64,000 bases of DNA, from positions 11,819,501 through 11,883,500 of the forward strand of contig OW203727.1 in NCBI GenBank assembly GCA_934045075.1. The letters are read 5' to 3'. The translations under genes and the position numbers were made by a program. The notes under the pieces are model-generated. The model saw only the letters and a program-made list of their open reading frames with translations, made no database searches and was not told the DNA's origin. The DNA comes from Yponomeuta sedellus. Lineage: Eukaryota > Arthropoda > Insecta > Lepidoptera > Yponomeutidae. Of the stretch, positions 11,228 to 23,400 are shown in pieces (the first letter of the stretch is position 1; each line of letters opens with the position of its first letter).

Positions 11228-12190
11228 AGAATGGCGAAGAGCCGATGGTCGATGGGATGCAAAGTTCTCGAGTGGGTTCGAGAATTGGCAAACGTAACGT
11301 AGGAGGCCCAACAGCCTCGCTGGGAAACGATCAGTGGCGGATGCTGGCATCGGCTGGAGAGCGTGGTCGAGGATAGAAAGAATTTCCGTGCCTTGGGGGC
11401 ACAACATTTTGTTAAAAAGTAGTATAAAATTTGGTTTTATGCTATAGGAGCTCTTATAAAGAAGGAACAAAAAAAATCTTTTGTACGAGCCACCCCTTCT
11501 TTTTTTATTTTTATGTTTATGCTATGTCGGATAATACTTAAAACATCCTTGATGAAATTTTCACTATATATTACTCCATAGTAATATATAGTGAAAATTT
11601 CGATTAGCTTCTTATCAGGTTCCACAGAAAAATCCCTTTTTAAATCAGACAAACATGGCAATTGTAGGCATATGTAGTAGGGTTTTGTTGGCACCGTTCG
11701 GGTACGAAACCCTAATAGTGGTCTGGCGCACTTCCGTGGGAGAAAGAAAAGTTTAGGTATCACAAAAAAATTAAGCATCTTGTCTATCTTGAAGAATTGT
11801 GTAGAGCGAAGAGACTGTTTGTTCAACATTTGTTCAACAAACAACTTGTTGAGCTTCGTCGCGACTTTAGCCTACTTACCTTATGATGAAAGCTGAACGC
11901 GTTTTGTGAAATGAAATAACAAGGCGTGAGGTCTGTTTTTAAGATGAGACGTGTATTTTTTACGTGTACCTACATATATGTGTTCTATTTTTTATGTGTT
12001 AATATGCGCTAGCCTTAGCATTAAAAAAAGGGTACAGCATATGTAACTTCACATTTTGATTTTAACTTGTACCATATTTAAGACACAAAGACAGCACATC
12101 AACTTTTGCAAGCTCGCAAATCAATGCACGATTAAATTGGTTACGTATGACGACTAATAATGATATTGAACCTACTCTATTTTCCCGTAA
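11228..12190. other. no gene recognised; 22 bp perfect hairpin at 11554-11601
   Basis: GAAATTTTCACTATATATTACT (arm 11554-11575) and its reverse complement (11580-11601) are separated by CCAT. The 119- and 135-codon minus-strand open frames here have no recognisable content. Confidence 0.4.
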
Positions 12191-12199
12191 GAGCCTTTC

Positions 12200-12326
12200 A
12201 TATTGACAGCTGACTTGTTGGTCTAGGGATAAAGTGCTTGACCATAAAATTAGACGTTGTTAGTTCGATACTCACTTGATACCTCGATACTTGATTTATA
12301 CAAATGGCGTCAATCAAGTCTAATAA

Positions 12327-12383
<57 letters not shown>

Positions 12384-12530
12384 AAACACTTCATTGCACA
12401 AGCAGAAAAAAAAAGAATTAAAATCATGATTTCTTAAATCTACGTGATTTTATACAAGTGGCGGTGTTATAGTTTAATATGCAGTTCCTTGTTTGTGAAG
12501 GAACTTTCTTACCATCCTAGTGATCCCTAA
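12200..12530 (-). mobile_element. SINE family D with (TAGA)n tail at 12327-12382
   Basis: Minus sense: GTGCTTGTGCAATGAAGTG-like 3' end running into (TCTA)n. GTGGCGGTGTTAT at 12459 corresponds to the GGCGGCCTTAT block of other copies. A tRNA-like fragment at about 12215-12310 (GTTGGTCTAGGGATAAAGTG) abuts the tail. Confidence 0.6.
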
Positions 12531-13212
12531 CTAGTATCCTAGTTAGGGACCAAGATTGTGATGCGTGAAATTATTATCATAATGATTATAGCTAGATATA
12601 GATAAACGTTTAGTTGCCTTTGAAAGGTTTGTCAAAATTGGCTTACCAAAATAAATGAGAAATTAATGTTTAATGTACCAAACACGTGATCGCAACCACC
12701 TTGTAATTACTTATAATTTCTGTCGCTGTGTTTAGTCTGGTGACTTAACATTTAGGACGCGTCAATTTATCTTAACTTTATTTTGATTTGAGTCCAAAAG
12801 ACTTGGAATTACGACACATTATCGCGTAACATTTTTTTGCTTAACCCGTTGCGGCCTCAGGCTTGAAAGACCCAATTTAGCTGATACTTGCTTATTTTAG
12901 AATACTTAATTGACTTATAATAATTAGCAAATATAAGTTTATTCTGTTGTCTTTCTAATGTTTTTGCAAATCCGTTATCAAAATGTTTTTCGTGGTAGCT
13001 GATTCCTGATTCCTGTATTTAAGGTGAAATGTAATTAAAAAATATGTTTCATATTGTTACAAGATCCATATTTACCCCGATATAAATCAGAACAGTACAC
13101 TGACAATACATACAGCAGCAAAACACAATTTATGTAACTGTGAAATAGATGAGAGCTAGCATAGTCCTAGAACGCTATAAGGGTCAATTAACGCTTTGGG
13201 GCCTACTTATTC
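12531..13212. other. no feature recognised
   Basis: AT-rich, no coding or repeat signal beyond a short inverted CCCTAACTAG / CTAGTTAGGG pair at about 12524-12550. Confidence 0.4.
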
Positions 13213-13295
13213 GAACCAAATCCTGAGCGATTCCAAACGCCTTTCAGATTGCATACTCATTGGACAGATTTATGGAATCTTTCAGGATTTGGTAC
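13213..13295. mobile_element. short MITE-like foldback, relative of 1841-2003
   Basis: ACCAAATCCTGAGCGATTCC at the left and, inverted, ACCAAATCCTGAAAGATTCC at the right, around a spacer of about 35 bp. Confidence 0.55.
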
Positions 13296-13369
13296 GAAAT
13301 CAACCCGTGTATGTCGCCACAAAAGGAATATAATAAAGAATATCTTAATAAAGAACATCTTATTCTTAA

Positions 13370-13545
13370 GATAACTGTGGAAAACATCGTGAGAAAACCT
13401 GAGAGTCTGAGGTGTTCGCGTACCCCGTACAGCGTTTGAAATCGTCAATCCGCGTTGGGCACCCATGGAGATTAAGCCCATACTCTATCTCTCTCTCTGA
13501 GAGAAGGGTTGTGCCCTACAGTGGGACGTATGGGCTGCATTATTT
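13370..13545 (+). mobile_element. SINE family B variant, 3' part
   Basis: GTGGAAAACATCGTGAGAAA, GTCTGAGGTGTTCGCGTACC, GGGCACCCATGGAGATTAAG, CTACAGTGGGACGTATGGGC. Confidence 0.7.
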
Positions 13546-14010
13546 CTGAAAATACTATGGTGTAGAGTCTGCATCATGATCTACACCGTAGACAGTCTGC
13601 GTATTTGCCTATTTCACGTCTTTGATGTGTGTTCAATAACTGAATAGCCGGGCTAGGGTAGTTAGAGTAGAAGTTTACGATTTCTGTTTGTTTGTCAAAT
13701 AGCCGGCAATAAATATGAATACTTATTGTACACACTTTTTACCAGTTAACCGTAGGAGGTGGAAAAAAATACGTAATCAATAACTTCCACACAACAAAAT
13801 CACTTGTTCTAGTCCCAAATAAGTGCTATGGTACCTATGGTAATCAGGCAAGGATATCACAAACATGGAAATAAATAGGTAAAAATTTGAACAATAGATA
13901 CTCTCTTGGCCATTCTTTGCCAAACATGCAAATACAATTAGCCATATAAGGCGGTATAGTTATATAATCGCGATTAGACCCGTTTAATATATAACTATGT
14001 ATGAGTATCG

Positions 14011-14228
14011 TTGAGCCGTTGGTGCCAGCTGTCATGTAATGGCAGTCGCTAAGCCATATCAGAGGCCTTATGGGCGGTTTGATAACTTCTGACAGTAAGG
14101 CCCGCCACTGTCTTACAATGCTCCACCAACCCGGACTTGGCCCCCGTGGTGGAGTATGGCCTAACCTTCCTGCGATGCAAGAAGAGACCCATGCCCCAGC
14201 AGTGAGGACATGTAAGGGTTGGGTAACG
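14011..14228 (+). mobile_element. 5S-type SINE (family C), 5'-truncated, with 10 bp target duplication
   Basis: The body runs from GTTGGTGCCAGCTGTCATG to GTAAGGGTTGGGTAACG. ATGAGTATCG stands at both 14001-14010 and 14229-14238, a direct target-site duplication. It sits about 150 bp before the first sNPF coding exon, so it is intronic or in the leader region. Confidence 0.85.
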
Positions 14229-14384
14229 ATGAGTATCGCGAATCATTAAGAAATGCCATATAAGGCGGTGCCGGTATAATTTTGCTCCTTTGGCAATTGT
14301 TTGACTACCCCACTGAAATGTAAGCCGAAAAGACGCCCAGCCAAGTGAGGTGCCGGCATAATGTAGTGTGTGTTTGTTTCAGTA

Positions 14385-14481
14385 ATGTCTCGCCGCGGCG
14401 CCCTCGGACTGGCTCTGTGCGGGCTCGCTCTCTGCACCCTGCCCGCTACATCCGCGCAGGCGCTGGCGTCACAGTATGACT
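14385..14481 (+). CDS. sNPF: sNPF coding exon 1: signal peptide
   Basis: The ATG lies two bases after an acceptor (pyrimidine-rich tract ending AG at 14381-14382), so at least one upstream non-coding exon is expected. The exon encodes 32 codons plus one base. Residues 2-4 are basic (SRR), residues 6-19 are a Leu/Ala/Cys-rich hydrophobic core, and the likely cleavage is after the Thr-Ser-Ala at 22-24 or two residues later. The donor is GTAAGT at 14482, leaving phase 1. The exon is GC-rich with C or G at most third positions, unlike the flanks. A 5S-type SINE with a clear target duplication ends only about 145 bp upstream. Confidence 0.92.
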
Positions 14482-17400
14482 GTAAGTAGACGTCATCCTT
14501 CTTGTCCTTTTAACCCTTTACTAGCCAGTGGTATAATAGTTGCCACGATAAATTGAACCTAATCAATTTGAGATAAAGTTCACAACTAATCAAAAAGTAA
14601 AGTTATACACTCACATTCAGAGGCACAAAGCTGAGCGTGGCACCTTTTGCCAGAGCCTGTCAATTTAAAATGTGTTTTTCTGAAAAGTGTATGTTCCCTT
14701 ACCATGTATTAGATGTACACATTAGTTTTAATTTTCTTAAGTTCCTTTTATATCTGGCAATAAACAAAATTTGTCTTTGTCTTTGTTATACTAGCTCTGC
14801 CCGCTAAAAGTCGCTTTGAAATGGACTCATTGAGCCCCTTTCAGACTTGAAAAAATAATACCTCCTTTGATCGATAGATGGCGCTGACGCGAACCCTATC
14901 TGAGTTAAGGAAAGCCAGCAAACTAAAGAAACCTAGTCTGCATAGTGGATAGTATGCAGCGACGATTCTTTGGTTTCTGGTCATGCATGAAACATACAAC
15001 TATAACGACACGTCTATATTATAATTATAGTCTGTGTCGATGACGCTTCTTGCTCCATGCCGCTCCCAGACGGCGTCGCCTACAGCGCCATCTAGTTATT
15101 GGTGAACCAAAGTGAAGTGGGTACAATATGAGTACATACCTATACCTAATAATTAATACTTTTATAACAGGTATTGTACATACAATCATACATACCCACA
15201 ATAATCAGTCATAATTGTTGGCAAAACGCTTGTCCACAAGTCCGCGAATTTCAGTGTTTGACCGCTTGATTAATTAGAGAAATTCAGAACTAACAGAACA
15301 ATGTGTTGTACCACCCACCAAGACGATTACAACGTAGCACTATGAAAAGTTTTAGGTCTCCGAGTTTCCCTAAACTTGTGGGCCTTTTGACTTTAGACAT
15401 CTTCAACTTGTTACTCGTACTTTTTTATTTTAAGGCACTTAAATTAATATACTAGTCAAAGAGACTGCCGGTAGGAAAATATTTTGTTTAGAATCCCCTC
15501 CGTACTAAAATATGCAAAGCCTTTGACGTAACTCAGTGAGATTTATTCATGAGCACGAAACATAACCATCCTTTGTTTTCTAATTGTCATCAATCGGACC
15601 TAAGGGTTGCTTTTAAACTGTACAAACGTAAGATCCTCATATTTTTATAACCCCTTCTAAACCCTCGTAATTCCAAAGAGGTGTTTACGTTTCAAGTTGA
15701 TTAACTCGTCAATCGGGTATAAGCTCTTGTAAGTGCAACTAATACCTGCCAGAGAATTACGCCGGAAACCGCGAACACTATCGGGGAATTAAATACTGGA
15801 ACGTCTACATCTATTGGATTTAGTCGGTAAACAACCTGAAAGCTGGTTTACTTTTCAGTATGTTAGTGCTAGGTACATTGACGAGTTATTTAAAGGATTT
15901 GATAGTAAATTTTAGTGCGAATAAATCATATAACTTCTGAATAACACAATCACTTGTCCACCGCCTTAATTAGGTAATTACAGATAGGTATAAACACATT
16001 GTTAGTGTAGGAAAAACCGCGGGTATGTCTCGGAAAGCAACAAAGCTTATAAAAAGTTGAGTCAAAGTGGCGCTTTTATCAGACATGCATCTATGTAGTA
16101 TCGTTTACCGAACATTTCAACCCAAAGAACATTTGATATCTAAACGCGCAATGTATCCAAAATATTAGAAGCCCCAACAAAAAAAGGCTGGTGTATGACA
16201 ACAGTCTTGATGTTATAACATAACCTCACGCCTGTACCCCAGAGGGGTAGGCCAGGGACCAGGGACTGCCGCTGCCACGATCCTGACAGATCACCTTCGC
16301 TTCATCAACGTTCATAAGTAGTGCATGCACGCACGCCGGTTCCGTGTACTTTTTGGCTTCCCCTTTTGCTAATCCATCCCCTATTTTGTCGAAGTATGTC
16401 CACCTGGCACTTCCCTTACCGGCCCTTCCGCTCATATTTAATATTATAATAATAAAAAAATATATATTTCCCGCAAAAACGTAGTTTATTTTGGTATCGT
16501 GCTTGCGTAGTTCTCGAATCTGGCGTTTGTTTCAACACTGTATAGCTTAGCTTACATTGTAGCTGGGCTTCAGTAGTGAGTAACGTACCTTTGACGAGTT
16601 TATTCCTGATTGACAATTAAAGTAATTAAGTTTACCTGATAAAATCAATGGCAATTGGACCATTAAATTACATTAAAATGAATAAATAATATCTGCAACT
16701 AAAGTAATAACTTGTATTTTATTTCCGAACAAAGTTACTAGTACCTACCTATTATTTGAAATGTGGACTAAACTTGAGTGCGAAGACTGACTTGGTAGTG
16801 TAGTTGTAGGTATGTAATCATTTCCATATCCGACAGTACTTGGAACTTCGGAGACTCTTTGATAACTTAGCAGTCGCAATGCAACGATGCTAATAAGACA
16901 GATCAGCACGGCCACGCGTAAAGTAAGATTCCATAGAAAGAGAGAATTTTACCTGCTTACAACTTATTGAAAGTAATTTTCTACGGAATTTGAAAGAAGT
17001 TTTATGTCGCCTATTACTCGCTAACCTGTAAAGCTAACTGAGTAGTGATAGCTTTTCTTAAATTTTTTATATGATTATGTGCTTCTGCCCCGAATTTAAT
17101 TTTCGCATGTTTCTACAATCAACCGTTTAGCCGGGAGAGGCAAGGGAGCGCCCCCTACTCTGAAAAACATTAATTTAGGCATTAAAGCTTAATATTGTAC
17201 AAACGGAAGACTTCATCGAAAAATAGTCACATTAATATTTGAAGACCCACAATATTTTAAATGACCTACGAGACCCCTTACGAAGTAGGCGAGAAAAAGA
17301 AATTGTATTCTAAAGGGAGGTACCCTATAATATCTAAAGTCGCGGGCAGACCGACGGATATGGCGAAATTATAATGGTTCCTTGTTGACTACATAATATC

Positions 17401-20400
17401 TTTGTCTGTTTCATTAATTACAGTGATAAATATTTCTTCAAACTGCTGATTTTTCTCAGCTCAAGTCTGTTGAAACAATGGATTAATTTGCATTCCACTG
17501 TGAGCTTGAATATTAATTCAAGAAAAGGCCTTTCATTTTCCTAAGATCACTAATTGTCACTAAGGGAATTTTCTAATCATTTACGAACTTGGACGATTTT
17601 ATTCAGCTCACTAATATTAATTTCATCACGGTTTTAAGCGACCGCGAACGTCAATCGTCAAGTTTTTACACTGGCTACAAGGAAAGACAAATTCGTGATT
17701 TGATGAAAAAGTTTTTCGCAAAGTTGAAGCATTATGGGGGTATTCTTCCGTCCAATGGAGACATCTTTCTATATGAAAATCGTGACGTTATAAAAACGGA
17801 ACAAAACGCTTTTAGGTAGAGTCAACAGATGACTAAACTTTATTTTGGAGAAAGGAAAAGAAAGGAGATAAGTGCCTAGTCCGGTTTCAATCACACTTCT
17901 CTCTGAGTCTTGTAGAGTCCATTTGTGTTGACATTTATCTCGAAGTCATGGTGTCCATTTAGATGACATTTCATTCATTCATTTCAGGTGGAACTTATCT
18001 CCAAGACATAGAGACTATGTGCTCTGGTATACCATTTTACATGACACTTAACTCTAAGTCATAGATTGCCTTTCAGGTGACACTTATCCATTTCAGGTGA
18101 CAATATATATCTAAGATACAACATCTATTTCAGATGACAGTGTAAGTAGGTTGATGTGCCGTTCCTCTGGAATGTGCATACCACAGCCATATCGTATAAC
18201 ACGCCATATGGCAAGGAGGCACGCTGGATTGAAACACGTCGCTATAATGTAATGCAGCTACTTCACGATCACCCGGATTCGATATCGATATCAACCCTTG
18301 TATGTCCCCACTGCTGGAGCGCGGGTCTCTTCCGGGAGGTCAACACACGTAGGCCATACTCCACCACTAGGGCCAGTCCGGGTTGGTAGAGGATTGTAAG
18401 ACAGTGGCGAGTTTTACTGTCAGAAGTTATCAAGTGGCCTTTAGATGGCCTCTGCATCTACGTAATGAGATAATTTATACAGCGTCCAGTAGCATATTTA
18501 CTTACGCTACATGGGTGAAGGGACCACTCGGATGCTGCAGTGCCTGGGACATGGTTTTTTAGACGACGCAGGCTTGCCCAGCACCTATACCATCCTTACA
18601 GCTTAGTCGGCGTAGCCCACAGGAGTCTAGTCAATACGTGCGGAGCCAACCAAGCAGCGGGTTTCCTCACGATGTTTTCCTTCACAGTTAGCGTGTGGTA
18701 TTACGATTACAAACTCGCAATTGTACGCAACTTCGGAATTAAACAAAGTCATTGGTACATGCCCGCATTGGGATCAAACCTGGGTCTCTCGCTTGCGAGT
18801 CCATTGTTCTACCCACGATGCTACCACCGCTTATTAAATCGCTCATAAGGCTTGTTTTCAAATTAAAAAAAAATGGCATAGCCTCCTTGCGAAGCAGGAA
18901 GCGACCAGTGGAGGGATTCAAGAGTTAATATCGATAAAAACAACAAAGTCTTCCACTAACGATACTTAGGTATAGTAAAAGATGTTAAAGGGATACTTCC
19001 CTTTTATTTGTTTATGTTTATTTGTACTAGGGGTAATTAATGGATTTTTAGTACTTTTGTCCTGTCTAAACAGACTAACCGCCGATTTATTCCTACCGAT
19101 TCAGAACATAGATTGCCTGTCAGATGTAACGAAATTGATAACAATGTTTCTCATTAGCAAACTTCCATCATACGGAGCTGCTCATAGTAAACTCTGGTTA
19201 TGCTAAATTGATGCTGCTCGTGCTCGTGACATTCCTCGAAAACGACAACTATTCAACTTGTTATTAGTTTGAGCGTGTAACTCATTGAACACAAAGGTCG
19301 TCTAAACTAACTGTTGCGTAGAGGTCTGCTGCAAACGCAACTTTATTAAAATAATGTCCGTGTCTCAAATTATTTTCAAGTAGAAATGCTGCTCTATCTC
19401 TATCGTGGAGATCGTGTTAGTGAAACCCTCAAGCAAAATTGTCATCAAACTATCTGGTAGTGTAGCCGCCAAAACTGATTTTTAAAAAGGGAAATTAGAT
19501 AACAATAACGTTTACAACAGCTTGGGTTTTTCGATTTAAATTAGGCCAAAGTTTTCTTCTATACGTTACTCTACGCATTTGTTAGTTATCTTTGAAAGTT
19601 GAATTATTTTAAAGATAAGCTTTTTTTTCGTTCGAATACCTCAGCGCTTGAAATTCCCAATCTGCGGTGGGCACGCGTGGTAATTAAGGCCATACTCTTT
19701 CTGAGAGGTATGTGCCCCGCAGTGGACGTTAATAGGCTACATAAAAAAGTTAGATAACAAGGTTAGATACACAAGAGTACATGTTATAAAAGAACATGTA
19801 AAGATACAGAGTACTATTGGCGGCCTTATTGCTAAGGGCAATTTCTTTCAGATAACCTTATAATGGAAAGTTGCTCACGTAATCTCTGTATAAAAAAGAA
19901 AAAAAAATTTTTCTTTATTAAATCTTAGTATTTAGGTTCGGTTGACAACACATCAAACTTCACACGCATGGATTCTAATCAGTTTACAGTCGACACGGCT
20001 TGCAGCCTTTTAGAGCCCACATCAAACGATAAGCACATTTTATCCCGCTTACGGCATTACTACACGATAATAAATTTATCATCATTGCCATATCCATTAC
20101 GACTTTTCCATAATCACGGCCAAGAAACGTCCTGTTAAACCAGTAATGGACGTCACATGCTATAATAAATAGCGTCAAATTAGATGAAAGCGTAATATAA
20201 GGTGTGACTTAGACCTTTAAAAGACTCTTTTTATCAAACAAAAAGGCAGTGTCGTCCAATGGGTTCAAACCGAGATCATCTTTTTTCTCAGCTAAATAAA
20301 ATCTAACACCGGGAGAAATATTATCACTGAAACGGCCAAAACATGACAGCAGACGTGAATTCTTACGACGTAATTCAACACGAACAATTGAAGATCGCGC

Positions 20401-23400
20401 AGGAAAGTCGTCAAGCAAGTTGTTTTTTCGGGAAAGTTCCTTGATGAAACGACGTGATAGTAGAAATACCTACAGCAGCCCGTTTCAATGGTGAGCTGGT
20501 TTTCGCATATGAATAGGCTTTACCTAGGCCCTATTAAACGCCGGGCTAATAACCAGTGTAACATTCGTGTAAGATACCCAGTTATGGAATACCTCTATTC
20601 GTACTATGTACAACAGCATATTGATATTCTAATATCGACCAAGAAAGGACTATAAATAAGAGACTTAAAATAAAATGAAAGAACTCTCCATATTCTGAAA
20701 TGCAAAGGCTGCTAGCTGATCAAGCTGGGGACATTAGCTGACTTTAACAACAAATGTAGGTAGAATTTATTTCACTCAACGATCAACAATGTATAATTAA
20801 CTAATGTTTTAACTATGAAGCGAAGGTGATCTGTCAGGATCGTGGTAAGTGGCAGTCCCTGGTCTCTGCCTACCCATCTGGGATACAGGCGTAAGGTTAT
20901 TTATGTATGTATGTATGTATGTATGTATGTATGTATGTATGTATGTATGTATGTATGTATGTATGTATGTATGTATGTATGTATGTATGTATGTATGTAT
21001 GTATGTATGTATGTATGTATGTATGAATGTATGTATGTATGTATGTATGTATGTATGTATGTATGTATGTATGTATGTATGTATGTATGTATGTATGTAT
21101 GTATGTATGTATGTATGTATGTATGTATGTATGTATGTTTTAATTATGTACGATTATGAGAGTAAGGAGTGTACAATATGTAGAGCAATATGTGTTACTT
21201 CTGAAATTGGAGAACAAAAAATAAATTGAGAATTTAAAACTTTAACTTGGAAACCTTAATGGAAGCGTGAAGATTTTGCGTTACTACAATACCATATTGT
21301 AAAACGTGTATAAATTTACTAACAACCTTCTTCACGTACTCTCTGCATAATAACGAACATTTAATAATAATAAAAAAAACATTTGTCCAAGGAAACTGTG
21401 AAACCACCGTGGGAGATAAAGTTGTTTGTGCTTTTTATTGAATTTTTTACTGAAATGCATTTAGTATCGTTTACCAAACATTTTTTCCAAGGTTTACAAG
21501 TACGATAGTTTTTTTTTTACTTTTATTTTAAAAGATGAAATTTAAAATTCAACGCGCGAATCAAAGCATCGGGTTCTCAAACTAGCGTAGCGCTGGTTTA
21601 TAGTTTACGCTCGGTACATAAGAAATTACGCGCTCAATGATTTCAAAGATAAGATAGGAATATCCCTTATTGTTCACCAGAGCACATATAGCAAACCTTT
21701 TTTTTTCAAAGAAATGGTTTCTTAAATTGATCATTTATTGATTTCCTAGCAATACGGATAAAGTAGTTTGTTTTGGGGTTCAGTATGCATAGGTGTCGGT
21801 TAGGGCGTCAGTTTTTAACTGTCTGGGCGGCAATTCTCACTTCGTTAGTAAATAATTCGTATACGACTCTAAGGCTTATGTCTTGGAATTCTACATAAAT
21901 GGTTCTGATTGTATTCTGCAAATTGTATTCTGAACGCCATGCTAGATTGAATTCGAATCAGAAAATAAATGTCTAATGACTCTGTCGAGTTACCTTATCT
22001 TATTTTTACGCGACAAATTATTATTATTATTTCATTTAAATTGCATAACATTACAGTGAAAACGTGAAAGCGTTAGCAATTCATACATACAAAATATAAA
22101 CAAGTATTTTAAACAATTCGCTAGTTACAACATCAATGAGAACTGAAAAACATAAAATTTTGAACTGTATAGGTACAAAAAAAGCAAATGTACAAATGTC
22201 TAAGCCTTCAAATTTTGCGTCTACGCTTTCAATTCGCATGGGCGAGAATCGGCTCCCTGCTTGTGTTTCTCAGTATGGTTCAAGTTATATAGCAGCTACT
22301 TAGTAGGTACTTATTTAAGCCTGTAATTCGGTCCACTGATCCAGCCATGAGTCTAAACTAAACTGGTGAGACGATTAATACAAATATTAAATGCTTGAGC
22401 ACCCTGATCAGTATCGGAGACACTATAAATAATGAAACCTAGTTTTGTATGTGTGTGTACGTGCGAACCTATGTAATGTAATCTACAAAAGTAAATTTTA
22501 ATACAAGCATTAAAATTGTTATAATGTACGAGCGAGACAGCATGTCAAGGTGTAAAGGCAACCTTTGTTTTATGTAGCCTAGAAATGTCCCACTGCAGGG
22601 AACAAGCCTTCTCTCAGACAGAGTATGGGCTTAATTACTACGCATGCCCACTGCGGATTAGCAATTTCAAGCGCTGAGATATTTAATACCTCAGACACTC
22701 AGGTTTTCTCACGATGTTTTCCTTCAGTTCTTTTTTTTAAATATTCATGGACATATTACACAGATCTCGTTAGCCCTATACTAAGTACGACTAAATGACT
22801 TGTGTTATAGGTGCTAGCTTGACGATAGATTTAATACAATAAATACATAGATAACATCCAAGACTCGAGACAAACTAGAAAAGTTCGTTTCCTAGTTCGA
22901 CCCGGCCGGGGATCGAACCCGAGACTTTCGGTTTTACAGTCAGCGTGCCAAACCGCTGCGTCACCGAGGTCGTCGAGTTACCGAGTTGTATAGTTACTAT
23001 AACTTCACAGTACATAACTTTTTAAAGTTAAAGTTTCTAAAGTTATTTATACATGCCCGCACTGGAAATCGAACCAGTACCTCTCGCTTCCGAGTCTATT
23101 GTCATACCCACTGCACTACCCCCGCTGGGTGCAATAAAGTACAACAAAGGCTCGTAACGTAGCCCGGCCTACGCAATTCCACTGTAAAGTGGAAACTTCC
23201 AGAAATATTTCGGGATTGGAACCGAAAACTCAAATCCCGTTTGCGGTTGGGGCCCTAACATGTGTAAATTATTCTCGGCAAATGCCCTGACAATTTGTGT
23301 TAAATGTGCGTAATTACCTACTTAACCAGGTCAAGGGGATAACCGTTATTTCTTATCCATTAATCAAGAAGCGGCCTAGCACATAGATAGAAATGAAATG

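Noticed and set aside
14246..14437. 63-codon minus-strand frame over sNPF exon 1
   Set aside because: Shadow of the signal-peptide exon.
20842..21229. Open frames of 105-126 codons across the TATG array
   Set aside because: Same cause. The first 20 codons are LINE L 3' end, the rest microsatellite.
22895..22980. Second tRNA gene candidate
   Set aside because: Pol III boxes belong to SINE family E; the sequence continues into the SINE body and a relative exists at 56 kb.
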